From positions 21,516,248 to 21,580,247 of the forward strand of contig CM068551.1 in assembly GCA_035048495.1 (NCBI GenBank): a DNA stretch of 64,000 nt, in the 5' to 3' direction. The notes below the pieces were generated by a model. It made no database searches. It was not told the origin of the DNA and was given only the letters and a program-made list of their open reading frames with translations. Source of the DNA: Euptelea pleiosperma. Lineage: Eukaryota > Streptophyta > Magnoliopsida > Ranunculales > Eupteleaceae. The position numbers were made by a program, and so were the translations under genes. Positions 1 through 10,035 of this stretch are shown one piece after another. The stretch's first letter is position 1. Each line of letters starts with the position of its first letter.

Positions 1-411
1 CCCATTTCCGTTAAAACCGTTTAAACGCGTTTTATTGTTTTTAAAAAAAGCAGCTGTTTTTTTGTTTTAATGGCCGTTAAAATCGTTTAAACAGCCGTTT
101 AATTTTGAAAATTTTTGTGAAAAAAAGGCCGTTAAAACCGTTTAATTCTGTTAAAATCCGTTAAATTTCAGTTTGAATCCATTAAATTCCGTTTTTTTTT
201 TTAAATTTTCAAATTTCAAAATTTGAATTTCAGCGCCACTTTTTCCGTTTTTTTCCGTTAAAATCTGTTAAAACCGTTAAAATCCGTTTAATTCCGTTTT
301 TTCCCATTTTTTTCATTTTTGCCCCTGATCGTTTCAATCAATTTTAACGGCCGTTTAAACGGTAACGCCCCCAGTCCGTTTAACTGTTAAAACGGCCTCC
401 TTTAAACCTTG
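1..411. repeat. hAT-1 MITE, cut by window start
   Basis: This is the right part of a hAT-1 element. It is dense in CCGTTAAAACGG-like and GGCCGTTTAAACGG-like motifs and ends with GGCCTCCTTTAAACCTTG at 411. The left end lies outside the window. No coding capacity is seen. The following 412-540 shows nothing recognisable. Confidence 0.75.
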
Positions 412-540
412 CGTTAATCTACTCATGTTTGGTGAGAGTAAATGAAAAAAGTGAGAAAAAATAAAAGTCTAAAACAAGTATAGCAACATGAAGAAGACAC
501 GTGGCAATTTCTTATAAGACACTAACTTTAGATGTTTGAC

Positions 541-1726
541 CAATGGTTTTAAAAACGGCCGTTTAAACGGTAACGCCCCAAGTTTCCGTTAAAACTGTTT
601 AAACACGTTTTATCGGTTTTGAAATAAATGGCCATTTTTTTTGTTTTAACGGCCGTTAAAATGGTTTAAATGGCCGTTTAATTCTGAAAAATTTTGTGAA
701 AAAACCAGCCGTTAAATTTCGTTTTTTTTTTAATTTTTAATTTTCAAATTTCAAAATTTGAATTTCAGATCCATTTTATCCGTTAAAACCCATTAAAATC
801 CGTTTAATTATGTTAAATTCCATTTTTTCCGTTTTGCCCCTGGCCGTTTCAATCCGTTTTAACGGCCATTTAAACGGTAACGCCCCCAGTCCATTTAACC
901 TTTAAAACGGCCTCCTTTAAATGGTTTTAAAAACGGCCATTTAAACAGAAATGCCCCAAGCCCGTTTCTGTTAAAACCGTTTCAACAAGTTTTAACGTAT
1001 TTGAATTTAACGGCCGTTAAAATCGTTTAAACAGCCGTTAAATTCTGAAATTTTGTTGTGAAAAAAATGTTCGTCAAAACCGTTAAATTCTGTGTTTTTT
1101 TTTTAATTTTTTAATTTCAAAATTTCAATCCGTTTTTTTTTTTAATTTTCAAATTTCAAAATTTGAATTTCAGATCCATTTTTTCCGTTAAAACCCGTTA
1201 AAATCCGTTTAATTATGTTAAATTCTATTTTTCCCCATTTTTCCCATTTTTGCCCCTGACCGTTTCAATCCGTTTTAACGGCCGTTTAAACGGTGACGCC
1301 CCCAGTCCGTTTAACCGTTAAAACGGCCTCCTTTAAACTTTCGGTAAAACCAAGGTTTAAAGAAGGCCGTTTTAACGGTATAACGCACGGGGGGGCATTA
1401 TTGTTAAAACCGATTGTAACAGCTAGGGCCAACAAAAGAAAAAATAGAATTTAACGGATTTTATCAGAAAAAACATAAAAAATGGTGCTGAAAGTCAAAT
1501 TTTGAAATTTGAAATTGAAAATTTCAAAAAACGAAAAAACGGATTTTAACGGCCATTTTTTTTCCACAAAAATTTCCAGAATTTAACGGCTGTTAAAACG
1601 ATTTTAACTACGGTTAAAATGAAAAAAAAAATGGCCATTAAATTCAAATCGTCAAAACGGATTTTAACGATTTTACGGTAACGGGCTTGGGGCGTTACCC
1701 TTTAAACGGTTGTTTTTAAAACCATG
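541..1726. repeat. Array of three hAT-1 MITEs
   Basis: There are three hAT-1 copies. Two lie head-to-tail (about 541-920 and 921-1339) and the third is inverted (about 1351-1726, from CAAGGTTTAAAG to AAAACCATG). The junction at 920/921 joins one copy's CCTCCTTTAAA end directly to the next copy's TGGTTTTAAAAACGG end with no spacer. All are non-coding. Internal A/T stretches around TTTGAAATTTGAAA form further inverted repeats. Confidence 0.75.
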
Positions 1727-2380
1727 ACTTTGACCCTAGCTAGTAAATTCGGGTATTATACACATTTAATAATTTTTTTTTTTTTGAAGGAACATTTAAT
1801 ATTACCGTATGAAATAAAAAATTAGAAAAAATCACGAGTTTTAAGATTATACGAATAAAACATGTATTATTCATGTTTAATACATGGATTGCGTATTTTT
1901 TAAATAAAAACATGTTAAATGGCCGCATAAAATGAAAAATAGATAAAATTCAGGCTTTTTAAGGCTAAACAAATATAAATTTCAACAAGGACCGAATTTT
2001 TGACCAGATGTTTTTATCCCGAAACCGAATTAAACTCGAACTTTTTTCGTTTCGAATCTTTACCGAATTGCTAATTGGTATGTTAAAAACTGTTAAAACC
2101 CGTTTTGACGCTTAGAAATTAACGGCCGTTTTTTCCTTTTAAATATTAAAAAATTTTGTGAAAAAAAAGCCATTATTTCAGTTAAATTATATTTTTTTCG
2201 TTTTTCAAAATTTCTAATTTTAAAAATCAACACCATTTTTCCATTTTTTTTTTTCCGTTGAATTCGTTAAAATTTAATTTTTTTCATTTTTCCCCACCTG
2301 CTACAATCCGTTTTAACAGTAACGCCCTCAGTCTGTTATACCGTTAAAACAGTCTCCTTTAAACCTTTGTTTGGCCAATC
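1727..2380. other. AT-rich spacer with a decayed hAT-1 copy
   Basis: No gene is seen. About 2075-2363 is a diverged hAT-1 right half, ending CAGTCTCCTTTAAACC. The rest is AT-rich single-copy-looking sequence. Confidence 0.45.
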
Positions 2381-3640
2381 CCTTGGTGGAGTAAAACTCC
2401 GAATGGATGTTTGGCCAATCACTAGGTGGATCTACAAACCAGAAATAAACCTGATCAGTGATTTCTAAGCGTTGGATTGAAGTTATTTTCACGGCTTGAT
2501 TTTTACCGTATGAATTTTGAGCATTATTTGGGTGCAAAGATCCATACGTTGTAAAAAGTAACTGAGTTACTTCACCTTTTTTATTTTTTAGGAGAAAAAA
2601 GGAAATTACTCTTTGGCTCTCACCAAACCCGAGTTTATGGCTCGTGCGGATGCGACTTGCTACCGTACGTAAGCCACGCGGCAAGCACCTTGCCTATAGT
2701 TGGGTAGATACCACACCACAGGTGGTCAGGCAAGTTTTACTCGCGGATCTCAGCACGTGGATCTCAGCCCGTGCCGATCTACAAGCATGTCATCTCCTTA
2801 TGGCTCAGTCATCAAAGTTTTACTCCCTACTCGTCACTAATTAGGAACGGTCAATCCTCGAAGAATGTACCACGTAATTCATATTGTGGGCTGTCATCAG
2901 CCTCGATGGCTGTGCGCTGTCGTCAAAGTTTTGCTCTCGTATTTGGCAAGAAAAAAGCCACGTGGTACGCTCTTTGAGGGCCAGTGACCAATGAATTTTT
3001 GGCCCACCTCCTAGTAGACCAAATATCAGTCTGATTGATGATTTCTAACAATTGGATTAAGTATCCCAATTAAGGGGGTGATCCAATAATGAACCTATAG
3101 ACACTAATGATCAGCCTGATTTATGATATCTAGACATTAAATCCAAGTATCAGAAAGAAAAAAAAAAACTTCAATCACATGAAAATTGTTTGAATCCAAT
3201 GGCTAGAGATCACCAATCAGGTTGATTATTGGTGTGTTGATCCATTTTGATTCTTAGATCGAATGGCTAGAAATAACCATTCAGTTAATTTTTGGTGTGT
3301 AGGACCACCGAGGGTGGGCCAAACATTCATGTGTCAGAGGGTCCCAAATAGTTGCTACGTAGTCAAACGGTGGTAAGAAATTTCGATAGTCAAATCCTCC
3401 ATCATTTATGGAAGGAAAGATAGGTTCATAAATTTATATGGTTGGCAGGTTCGTGTATAAATGGTGAGACCTTTCGAATGTGCTGTCGCTTGGTTATTTT
3501 ATCCCCGTCACGAGTTGGGAGACTTTGGACTGAGAGTGACGCTACATTTAATAACCAGATTTACAATCAATGGCAGCCCTACGGCCCATTCATCATCTGT
3601 GGTGGCCCACCTATGAGTCCATCAGAATAACTCTTGTACG
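2381..3640. repeat. Broken MUL-A type MITE pieces
   Basis: Several MUL-A fragments are joined together. One half lies at about 2396-2570 (GAATGGATGTTTGGCCAATC to CAAAGATCC). End fragments with CAAAGTTTTACTC or AAGTTTTACTC lie near 2730, 2820 and 2925. Related half-units (ACCAATCAGGTTGATT, GGTGGGCCAAACATTCATG) lie at about 3000-3340. No gene is supported; short open frames here run through repeat sequence. Confidence 0.5.
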
Positions 3641-3949
3641 ATCTTAACCATCTGATCCAAGTTTGGACCTGGGAGTGATGATCCGATGGATCTACATTGA
3701 TCTAATTCGATAGTAACTCGTTTCGATTATTACTGTAATAATATTATAGAAGAATAATACTATTTTTATATATATGTTATTAACGAAATATAATTTATCA
3801 ATTGAAAGTGCGTTGATAAAATCTTTTACAGTTTGTTATTTGACTTAATTAAGAGAAATATCCTAAAATATTAATAAAATTGTCGTTTTTATCCCGAATG
3901 TGAATAACTTTTTTGAATGACCAGAACAACAATTTGAGTGCATTTTAAC
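3641..3949. other. AT-rich spacer, nothing recognised
   Basis: The sequence is AT-rich with no recognisable gene, repeat end or RNA. Confidence 0.4.
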
Positions 3950-4631
3950 TTCAGCACCATTTTTCTATCTTTTACAGTTAAATTCATTAAGGGCCTGTTT
4001 GGTAACGCTCCGCGGCGGGTAAATAAAATATTTGGCCGAGCAAATATTCGTCCGGCTGCGTTTGGCAGCCACTCGCCCTCGGCGAATATTTAGCCGGGCC
4101 CTCATATTTGCCCTCCGCGGCGGGAAAACATTTGATCACCACCCCCCCTGTGAAAATATTTTCACGCCGATTATGCCTTGGTGAGAAAATTTTATTTTCT
4201 CGCCGGAAAATCACTATTTTCAATAAAAATTAATTTTTTAATATATAAAAAAGATAAAAATAAAATTTTTTTTTATTCTTTGACATAATATGTGGTTCCC
4301 GCACTCTCCCAGCCTATTTTTGACTTACTTTGATATGTGGGACCCACTCAAATTGAAAGAAAATGAAATAAGCTGAAGTGAGCTAGCTCATACACGTACC
4401 AAACATTGTTAAATATTGCTATGAGCAAATATTTAGCCAAGATAATATTCGCCTGGCTAAATATTCGCTGTTGGAACTCTTTTTCTCACGTACCAAACAG
4501 GCCCTAAATTTTGCTAAAATCCGTTAAATTCTATTTTTTTTTTTTTCATTTTTGCTCGTCCGTTACAATTCGTTTTAACGGTAGCGCCCCCAGTCCATTA
4601 TATCATTAAAACAGCCGCATTTAAACCTTGT
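3950..4631. repeat. hAT-1 remnant split by a Tourist MITE
   Basis: Truncated hAT-1 sequence on both sides of a later insertion: the left part is 3950-3990 and the right part 4505-4631, ending CAGCCGCATTTAAACCTTG. The order of insertion is clear because the interrupted halves rejoin across the inner element's target duplication. Confidence 0.6.
3991..4504. mobile_element. Tourist-like (PIF/Harbinger) MITE
   Basis: A 514-bp element with perfect 14-bp inverted ends GGGCCTGTTTGGTA and a TAA target duplication (3988-3990 and 4505-4507). The interior carries repeated GCAAATATT/CGAATATTT motifs in both orientations and has no transposase. The terminus and 3-bp duplication are the hallmarks of plant Tourist MITEs. 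Confidence 0.9.
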
Positions 4632-5155
4632 TTTTTTTAATTTCTAAAAATCTCTCAAACTAACGGGTTTATATATCAAATCGACTCGTTAGGTCACCCT
4701 AATCCAATCAGATCTCGAAATTAACCTTAATCCAATCCGAACTTGAACCATTGACAGCCCTAGACAGCTCAAAAACTTAGTTCAATTTGTACGACTTTAG
4801 CTATGATGGATCAAAAACGTTGTTATCGACTGAATGGTCCTGATCAGTTCACGGGGTCGTATATTGATACTATGGTGCAAAGGATATAAGAGTACAAAAA
4901 TGTAGTTTTCAATCTATGAAGCAATTTCTTCTACGTCGATATCGTCGGGCTGCATCGACTACCCTCATTTGACTAACACCATCTTTCGAAATTAATAATA
5001 GTAAGTCGTTACACATTTAAGTGACGTTTGTTAAAACTTAATTTCAGACCTTTAGTCTTGTACTAGGACATTCAGATATTAATGGGACATTAAACGGTTT
5101 GGTAACCACCTAAAATTCATTGATTATATTTAAGTCTTCCCCTTCCACTTGTGTG
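4632..5155. other. Spacer, nothing recognised
   Basis: No open frame, repeat terminus or RNA gene was recognised. The composition resembles other intergenic DNA in the window. Confidence 0.4.
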
Positions 5156-5328
5156 GTAAGACATTTTTGACAAAGGCTCAGGCTCCAGTTACTGCCCTAA
5201 AATGACAGGCTCCAGGTACAGGACACAATATGAGCCACACCACACACTCTTAGAGGACTCTGATTATATGGATGTTGCAATCAATCAGCCATTTAAGGGA
5301 AAATTTTCCGTGCAATCAAACACGGCCT
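5156..5328. repeat. Truncated MUL-B and Tourist ends
   Basis: About 5170-5270 is the left end of a MUL-B element (CCCTAAAATGACAGG ... CACAATATGAGCCAC ... AGAGGACTCTGA). It is joined abruptly to about 5274-5328, the right end of a Tourist MITE related to the one at 51616-51890 (GCAATCAATCAGCC ... GCAATCAAACACGGCC). The chimeric junction indicates deletion or recombination between elements. Confidence 0.55.
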
Positions 5329-5364
5329 TAGTTTATTTGCAATGATCGGTAGAAGAAAAATAAA

Positions 5365-5757
5365 GGGTCGTGATGTAACAAGGTATACCTGAGATCTTTT
5401 CATTTGTGGAAGTGGCATTTTTGGTAGTCACCACTGTCATCTGGGCCCACTGACCGCATGGATGTTTAGTCTACCCCTTAATAGACATTCATACCAAACA
5501 TCAGCTTGTTTAATGATTTTTATCCATTGGTTTTAGTACTCAAAAAATAGTAGCATTCAACAACTATAAAAGTGCTAAAAAGTATTAAAATCTAATGGTT
5601 ATAGATTACCAATCAAGATGATTTTTGGTCTGTATATCCACCAAGGGGTGGGATAAACATCCATGCGGTCAGTAGGCCCAGATGGCAATGGTGACTACCA
5701 AAAATGCCGCTTCAGCAAATGAAACAGTTTCAGGCATACCTTGTTACATCTTTTTCC
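5365..5757. mobile_element. MUL-Z Mutator-like MITE
   Basis: The element runs from GGGTCGTGATGTAACAAGG to CCTTGTTACATCTTTTTCC with long inverted arms (GGCATTTTTGGTAGTCACCA and its complement). The core holds the GGATGTTTAG, CAGCTTGTTTAATGATTTTT and CATCCATGCGGTCAGT blocks. Closely related copies lie at 26816-27659, 37845-38250 and 60733-61091. It is non-coding. Confidence 0.8.
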
Positions 5758-5819
5758 TTTCTTAAATTAAGCATTTAAAACTTTTAGTGCTGAAATTAAG
5801 TTTTACCGTGCACAAGCTC

Positions 5820-6225
5820 GAGTAAAACTTGTGTCACAAGATGTTGTGTCGGAAGTCGGTCACAGCACTCAATATGAGCCACGTGGCATACTATTAGAGT
5901 ACGATGACCGTATGGATGTTTGGCCAGTCACTCGGTGGACCGCTACATAAAAAATCAGCCTGATTCTTGATTCCTAACTGATTCGATTGAAGTTATTTTC
6001 ATGGGTTGATTTTAACGGTAAGAATTTGAACATTATTGAGCGTTATTTGGGTGCAAAAATCCAAAGGTTGTAAATCCCTAATCAGGCTGATTTTTGGTCT
6101 GTAAGTCCACCGAGGGACTGGCCAAACATCCATACGGTCAGCGCCCTCTGATCGTTTGCCACGTGGCTCGTATTAAGTGCTGTGACCGGCTTCCGTCACA
6201 ACATCTTGCGACACAAGTTTTTCTC
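5820..6225. mobile_element. MUL-A Mutator-like MITE
   Basis: A 406-bp inverted-repeat element. It starts GAGTAAAACTTGTGTCACAA and ends with the mirror ACACAAGTTTTTCTC. The inner core is GAGCCACGTGGCATACTATT, GACCGTATGGATGTTTGGCC and the mirror CGTATTAAGTGCTG. The terminal module (TGTCACAAGATGTTGTGTCG) is itself a hairpin. I could not find a clean target duplication. It is non-coding. Confidence 0.8.
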
Positions 6226-6331
6226 ATACTTATTGCACTTAAGCTGCAAAAGAGGTATTTAATTTTCTAAGACACGTGTCATGCAAATAGTCTGTTAAGC
6301 TGTCGTAACGGATCACATCATAATAAAAAAA

Positions 6332-7027
6332 AGGGTCGGGCTCAAGGGACCCCCATTTCTGCCCCCCTTTTTTGACCCCCATCTTGGCGTACCCACGTAG
6401 AAGATGAATCGATGGTTGATTTTTGGTGGGGATGATAACCTCACCATATAGATCACCCTAACAAAAAATCAGCCCAGTCTGAAATTTCTAACCCCATCAA
6501 ATGTTGTTTTAAAGTTACACGGTAAAAATTGACAGTCCATGATGCTTCAGCTTATAAACCAGTCTATGAATATCAGAATGATTTGAATTTTTGTTAGGAT
6601 GATCTCCTCACCATAAAGATCATCCTCACCAAAAATCAGCCATTGATTCATCTTCTACGTGGGTACGTCTAGATGGGGGTCGGGCTCAAGGGACCCCCAT
6701 CTTGGCGTACCCACATAGAAGATGAATCAATGGCTGATTTTTGGTGAGGATGATCTCTATGGTGACGAGATCATCCTCACAAAAATTCAAATAATTCTGA
6801 TATACATAGACTGGTTTAGAAGCTGAAGAATTATGGACCGTCGATTTTTACTGTGTAACTTTAAAACCATATTTGATGGGGTTATAAATTTTAGAATGGG
6901 CTGATTTTTTGTTGGGGGTGATCTATATGATGAGGTTATCATCTCCACCAAAAATCAGCCATTGATTCATCTTCTATGTGGATACGCCAAGATAGGGTCA
7001 GAAATGGGGGTCCCTTGAGCCCGACCC
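6332..7027. repeat. Tail-to-tail MITE pair, about 700-bp palindrome
   Basis: Two copies of one element face each other. The left copy starts GGGTCGGGCTCAAGGGACCC at 6332. The right copy ends with the mirror GGGTCCCTTGAGCCCGACCC near 7022. The copies meet near 6675-6700, where the same GGGTCGGGCTCAAGGGACCC motif recurs. Matching blocks include CCCACGTAGAAGATGAATC with its mirror, and TCAGAATGATTTGAATTTTT with ATTCAAATAATTCTGA. The whole region can fold as one long hairpin. No coding sequence is seen. Confidence 0.75.
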
Positions 7028-7232
7028 TAAAAAAAAAAAGGTCAAATAATAATTATTTGAGATTTTTTTAAATAACGTTGATAAAAGTAAAATAACGAAT
7101 GACAGAGATTTTAAGTCCATTTTTACACTTTTTAGCCCTTTTTTTTTAGCAATTAATAGAACGATCTTATAGCCTTACCATTATAACGGGGGTGCCAAAA
7201 CATTCTCCATTGGGATTGTTATATGGTCACCT

Positions 7233-7565
7233 GAGTAAAACTTTTTATGACGGCTGTCGTTGAGACCAATGACAGAGTGCAATATGAGCCACATGGCACA
7301 CTCTTAGAGGACTGTGACCGGTATGGATGTTTGGCCAATCTTGAGGTGGGCCTATAGACCAAAAATCAGTCTGATTAGTGATTTCTAGGTGTTGGATTGG
7401 AATTATTTTCATGGGTTGATTTTAACCGTGGTAATTCGAGCATTATTGACCAGTACAAAGATCCAAAGGTTAGAAATCACTAATCAAGCCAAATTTTGGT
7501 TTGCAGTCCACATAGGGATTAGAAAAACATATATAGGTCAGAGTCCTCTAAGAGTGTGCCACGTG
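7233..7565. mobile_element. MUL-A MITE, right end lost
   Basis: The left end is GAGTAAAACTTTTTATGACGG at 7233. The core has GACCGGTATGGATGTTTGGCC and AATCAGTCTGATTAGTGATT. It ends abruptly after GTGTGCCACGTG, where a different element begins. Confidence 0.7.
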
Positions 7566-7822
7566 AAGAGATCATCCTCATAAAAATTCAAATCATTCTG
7601 ATATTCATGGACTGGTTTAGAAGTTGAAGAATTATGGACCGTTGATTTTTACCATGTAACTTGAAAACAACATTTGTTGGGGTTAGAAATTTCAGAATGG
7701 GCTGATTTTTTGTTGGGGTAATCTATATGGTGAGGAGATAATCCCCACCAAAAATCAGCCATTGAATCATCTTCTATGTGGGTACGTCAAAAATGGGTGT
7801 CACCCCGAACCCGACCCAAGTT
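7566..7822. repeat. Third copy of the 6332-7027 element (partial)
   Basis: From AGAGATCATCCTCATAAAAA to CACCCCGAACCCGACCC this matches the right half of the palindromic pair at 6332-7027, including GACTGGTTTAGAAG, GGGCTGATTTTTTGTTGGGG and CATCTTCTATGTGGGTACG. The left half is missing. Confidence 0.65.
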
Positions 7823-8387
7823 GGATGGAGAGTCACAGGCTCACTATAAGGTATTTGTTCCATTTCCTCCAGTTTCCAAGGCATACGACTGTCGGTGTTG
7901 GATGAGATGACACTACCAGTATACAAGGTTTTAACGTAATAACGGTCCCTTAGCATTACTGTTTTTAACCTTATAACGGCTGTATCATAACAGGTCACAT
8001 CAGTCATGTTTACGTCAAAAAACAGGTTAGAATATTAATGTTTTATTATTACATTTTTCAGAAAAAAATTAAAAACACCTACCCTTTCTCTAGTTCGGTA
8101 TCAGGGAACCAACAAAAGTCAACCAACAAGTTCACGTTAGTTGTTGGCCGCGGATCTCGAGAATCCAACGGTCGTTATAACGCTAAGCCCTTTTTTCAGA
8201 GTTATTTTAGAAATAACATAACGGGGCCGAGTGTGTTACCATTTTTAAACGGTCGTTATTTTCATTATATGAGCTGTTTTTTAAACCTTGCAATTATCCC
8301 CCTCCGTTATAACTTTTGATGTTTTCCTTCAATATAATTCGTGATTTACAAAAAACCCGACACCATGGTAACTTATCTTGTGCAAAA
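7823..8387. other. Spacer with hAT-1-like scraps
   Basis: No gene. Short hAT-1-like traces occur (TTTTTAAACGGTCGTTATTT near 8240, GTTTTTTAAACCTTG near 8276). Otherwise nothing is recognised. Confidence 0.4.
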
Positions 8388-8774
8388 GAGTAAACCTTCG
8401 ATGACACCTGCAATAAGCGACGCCATTGACTGCAGCTGATAGGAGCCATGTGGCACATTCATTATTTAAGAGGACACTGACCGTATGGATGTTTGGCCAA
8501 TACTAGGTGGACCGACAAACCAAAAATCAATCTGATTAACGATTTAAAACCTTTGGATCTTTGTGCCTAAATAATGCTCAAATTTCGACTGTTAAAATCA
8601 ACCCATCAAAATAACTTCAATCCAACACTTTGAAATCACTGATCAAGTTTAGTTTTGGTTTGTAGGTCCACCTAGTGATTGGTCAAACATCCACACGGTC
8701 AATGCCATGTGCCACTTGGCTCTAATTAACTGCAGTCAGCCGATGCTTACTGCAGGTGTCGTCGATGGTCACTC
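8388..8774. mobile_element. MUL-A MITE
   Basis: The left end is GAGTAAACCTTCGATGACACC and the right end mirrors it (GGTGTCGTCGATGGTCACTC). The terminal module carries CTGCAGT/ACTGCAG-type inverted motifs. The core shows GACCGTATGGATGTTTGGCC. A hAT-1 element inserted immediately beyond the right end. Confidence 0.7.
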
Positions 8775-8779
8775 GGTAC

Positions 8780-9131
8780 CATAGTTTTAAAAACGGTCAT
8801 TTAAACGGTAATGCCCCAACCCCGTCTCAGTTAAAGCCGTTTAAACACGTTTTATCGATTTTGAATAAAACAGCCACTTTTTTGTTTTAACAGCCGTTAA
8901 AATCATTTAAATAGTCGTTTAATTCTGAAAAATTTTGTGAAAAATACGACCATTAAATCTGTTAAATTCTATTTTTTTCATAATAATCAAATTTCAAAAT
9001 TTGAATTTCAGCGTCATTTTTTCCGTTTAATTCCCTTTTTACCCCTGACTGTTTCTATCAGTTTTAACGGTCGTTTAAGCGGTAATGCCCCCAGTCCGGT
9101 TAACCGTTACAATGGCCTACTTTAAACCTTG
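8780..9131. mobile_element. hAT-1 MITE with perfect 8-bp target duplication
   Basis: A 352-bp element from CATAGTTTTAAAAACGGTC to GGCCTACTTTAAACCTTG. It is flanked on both sides by CTCGGTAC (8772-8779 and 9132-9139). The 8-bp duplication and CA...TG ends place the family in the hAT superfamily. The interior holds the CGTTAAAACG-type subterminal motifs and no transposase. Confidence 0.88.
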
Positions 9132-9157
9132 CTCGGTACAAACATTTGTAAGCTTTT

Positions 9158-9480
9158 GGGTATTTTAGTAACACCCCTCTGAAATTTGAAATAATTTGAA
9201 ATAACCCCCTTATACTTTCAATCTTTATGATAACCCCCTTGACCTACTTTAACCATCATTTGACTAACGTTAAAATGTGACATACATCTGGCACATGTTA
9301 ATGCACTTATGAGAGAACCATAACATTGCAAGTACAATGCTAAAACCGTGTGATTCAAGTCCGTTTTAACTGAAGTCAACCACCGTTAAACTAGGTCAAA
9401 GGAGTTAATCCTAAAGTTTAAAAGAATAAGGGTATTACAAATTACTTTCAAATGTTAAGGTGGTGTTAATAAAATACCTT
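9158..9480. mobile_element. TIR-G MITE upstream of the KCS gene
   Basis: The element starts GGGTATTTTAGTAACACC and ends with the mirror GGTGGTGTTAATAAAATACC. Inner arms are AAATTTGAAATAA and ACCCCCTTATACTTTCAA with their mirrors. Other copies lie inside KCS intron 1 (10984-11095), at 48869 and at 53702-54392. It is non-coding. Confidence 0.75.
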
Positions 9481-9600
9481 TTTTTTTTTTTTTTCTTTAG
9501 TCTAATAAGTTTTTTTGTCAGTAGTCAAGTGGCATTTTGGAAAATATAGAAAAACAAAAGGTCAAAAATATAAGGCTTTCCAGGACCCGGCTTTACCTTC

Positions 9601-10035
9601 GGCTGGTGTATTTAATGCGACAGCGGGTTTTGAATAAAACTATGAGAGTTCGTTCGGGTAGTTGCACCTCCCATATCCCATCTCTCTCTCTCTCCCCTCA
9701 CACCCTTTAAATCCTTTCACCTCCCCCTCTTTTCTAGCATTATCTCTCTCAATCTTTCCCTTTCTCTTTCCTCTTTTTCTTCTAATCTTCAGCCAATTCT
9801 CTTTCCCTTTTCTCACCTCTCTTCCCAACCCAACCCCTTTTCCAGTTCAATTTCCATCTGGTTTTGCTTTTTTTTTTCCTCCACCCCAACCCCAACTCAG
9901 GTAATATTTCCATTAAAGCTCTACTTCTTTCCCCTTCTCTTTTTTCTTCCTTTTTCCTTCTGGGTTTCATAGATTCTTTTGTTCATAGGGGGGGTTACTT
10001 TGATTAGTAAATTTTGTAATTTCATTTTACCCACT
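9601..10035 (+). promoter_or_regulatory. KCS leader and likely core promoter
   Basis: A TATA-like GTATTTAATG lies near 9607 and a second AT-rich stretch (GAATAAAAC) near 9631. From about 9665 the strand is strongly pyrimidine-rich (TCTCTCTCTCTCC), as in many plant 5' leaders. CTCAG|GTAATATTT at 9901 looks like a splice donor and TTTCATAG at 9971 a possible acceptor, so a short leader intron is possible. This is inferred; no transcript was available. Confidence 0.4.

Noticed and set aside
1..1726. Regularly repeated motifs that could suggest a CRISPR-like array
   Set aside because: Spacing is irregular, motifs occur in both orientations and the units are hAT MITEs in a plant genome.
9640..9970. 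Proline/serine- and lysine/arginine-rich frames on both strands
   Set aside because: Low-complexity pyrimidine-rich leader of the KCS gene read in different frames.
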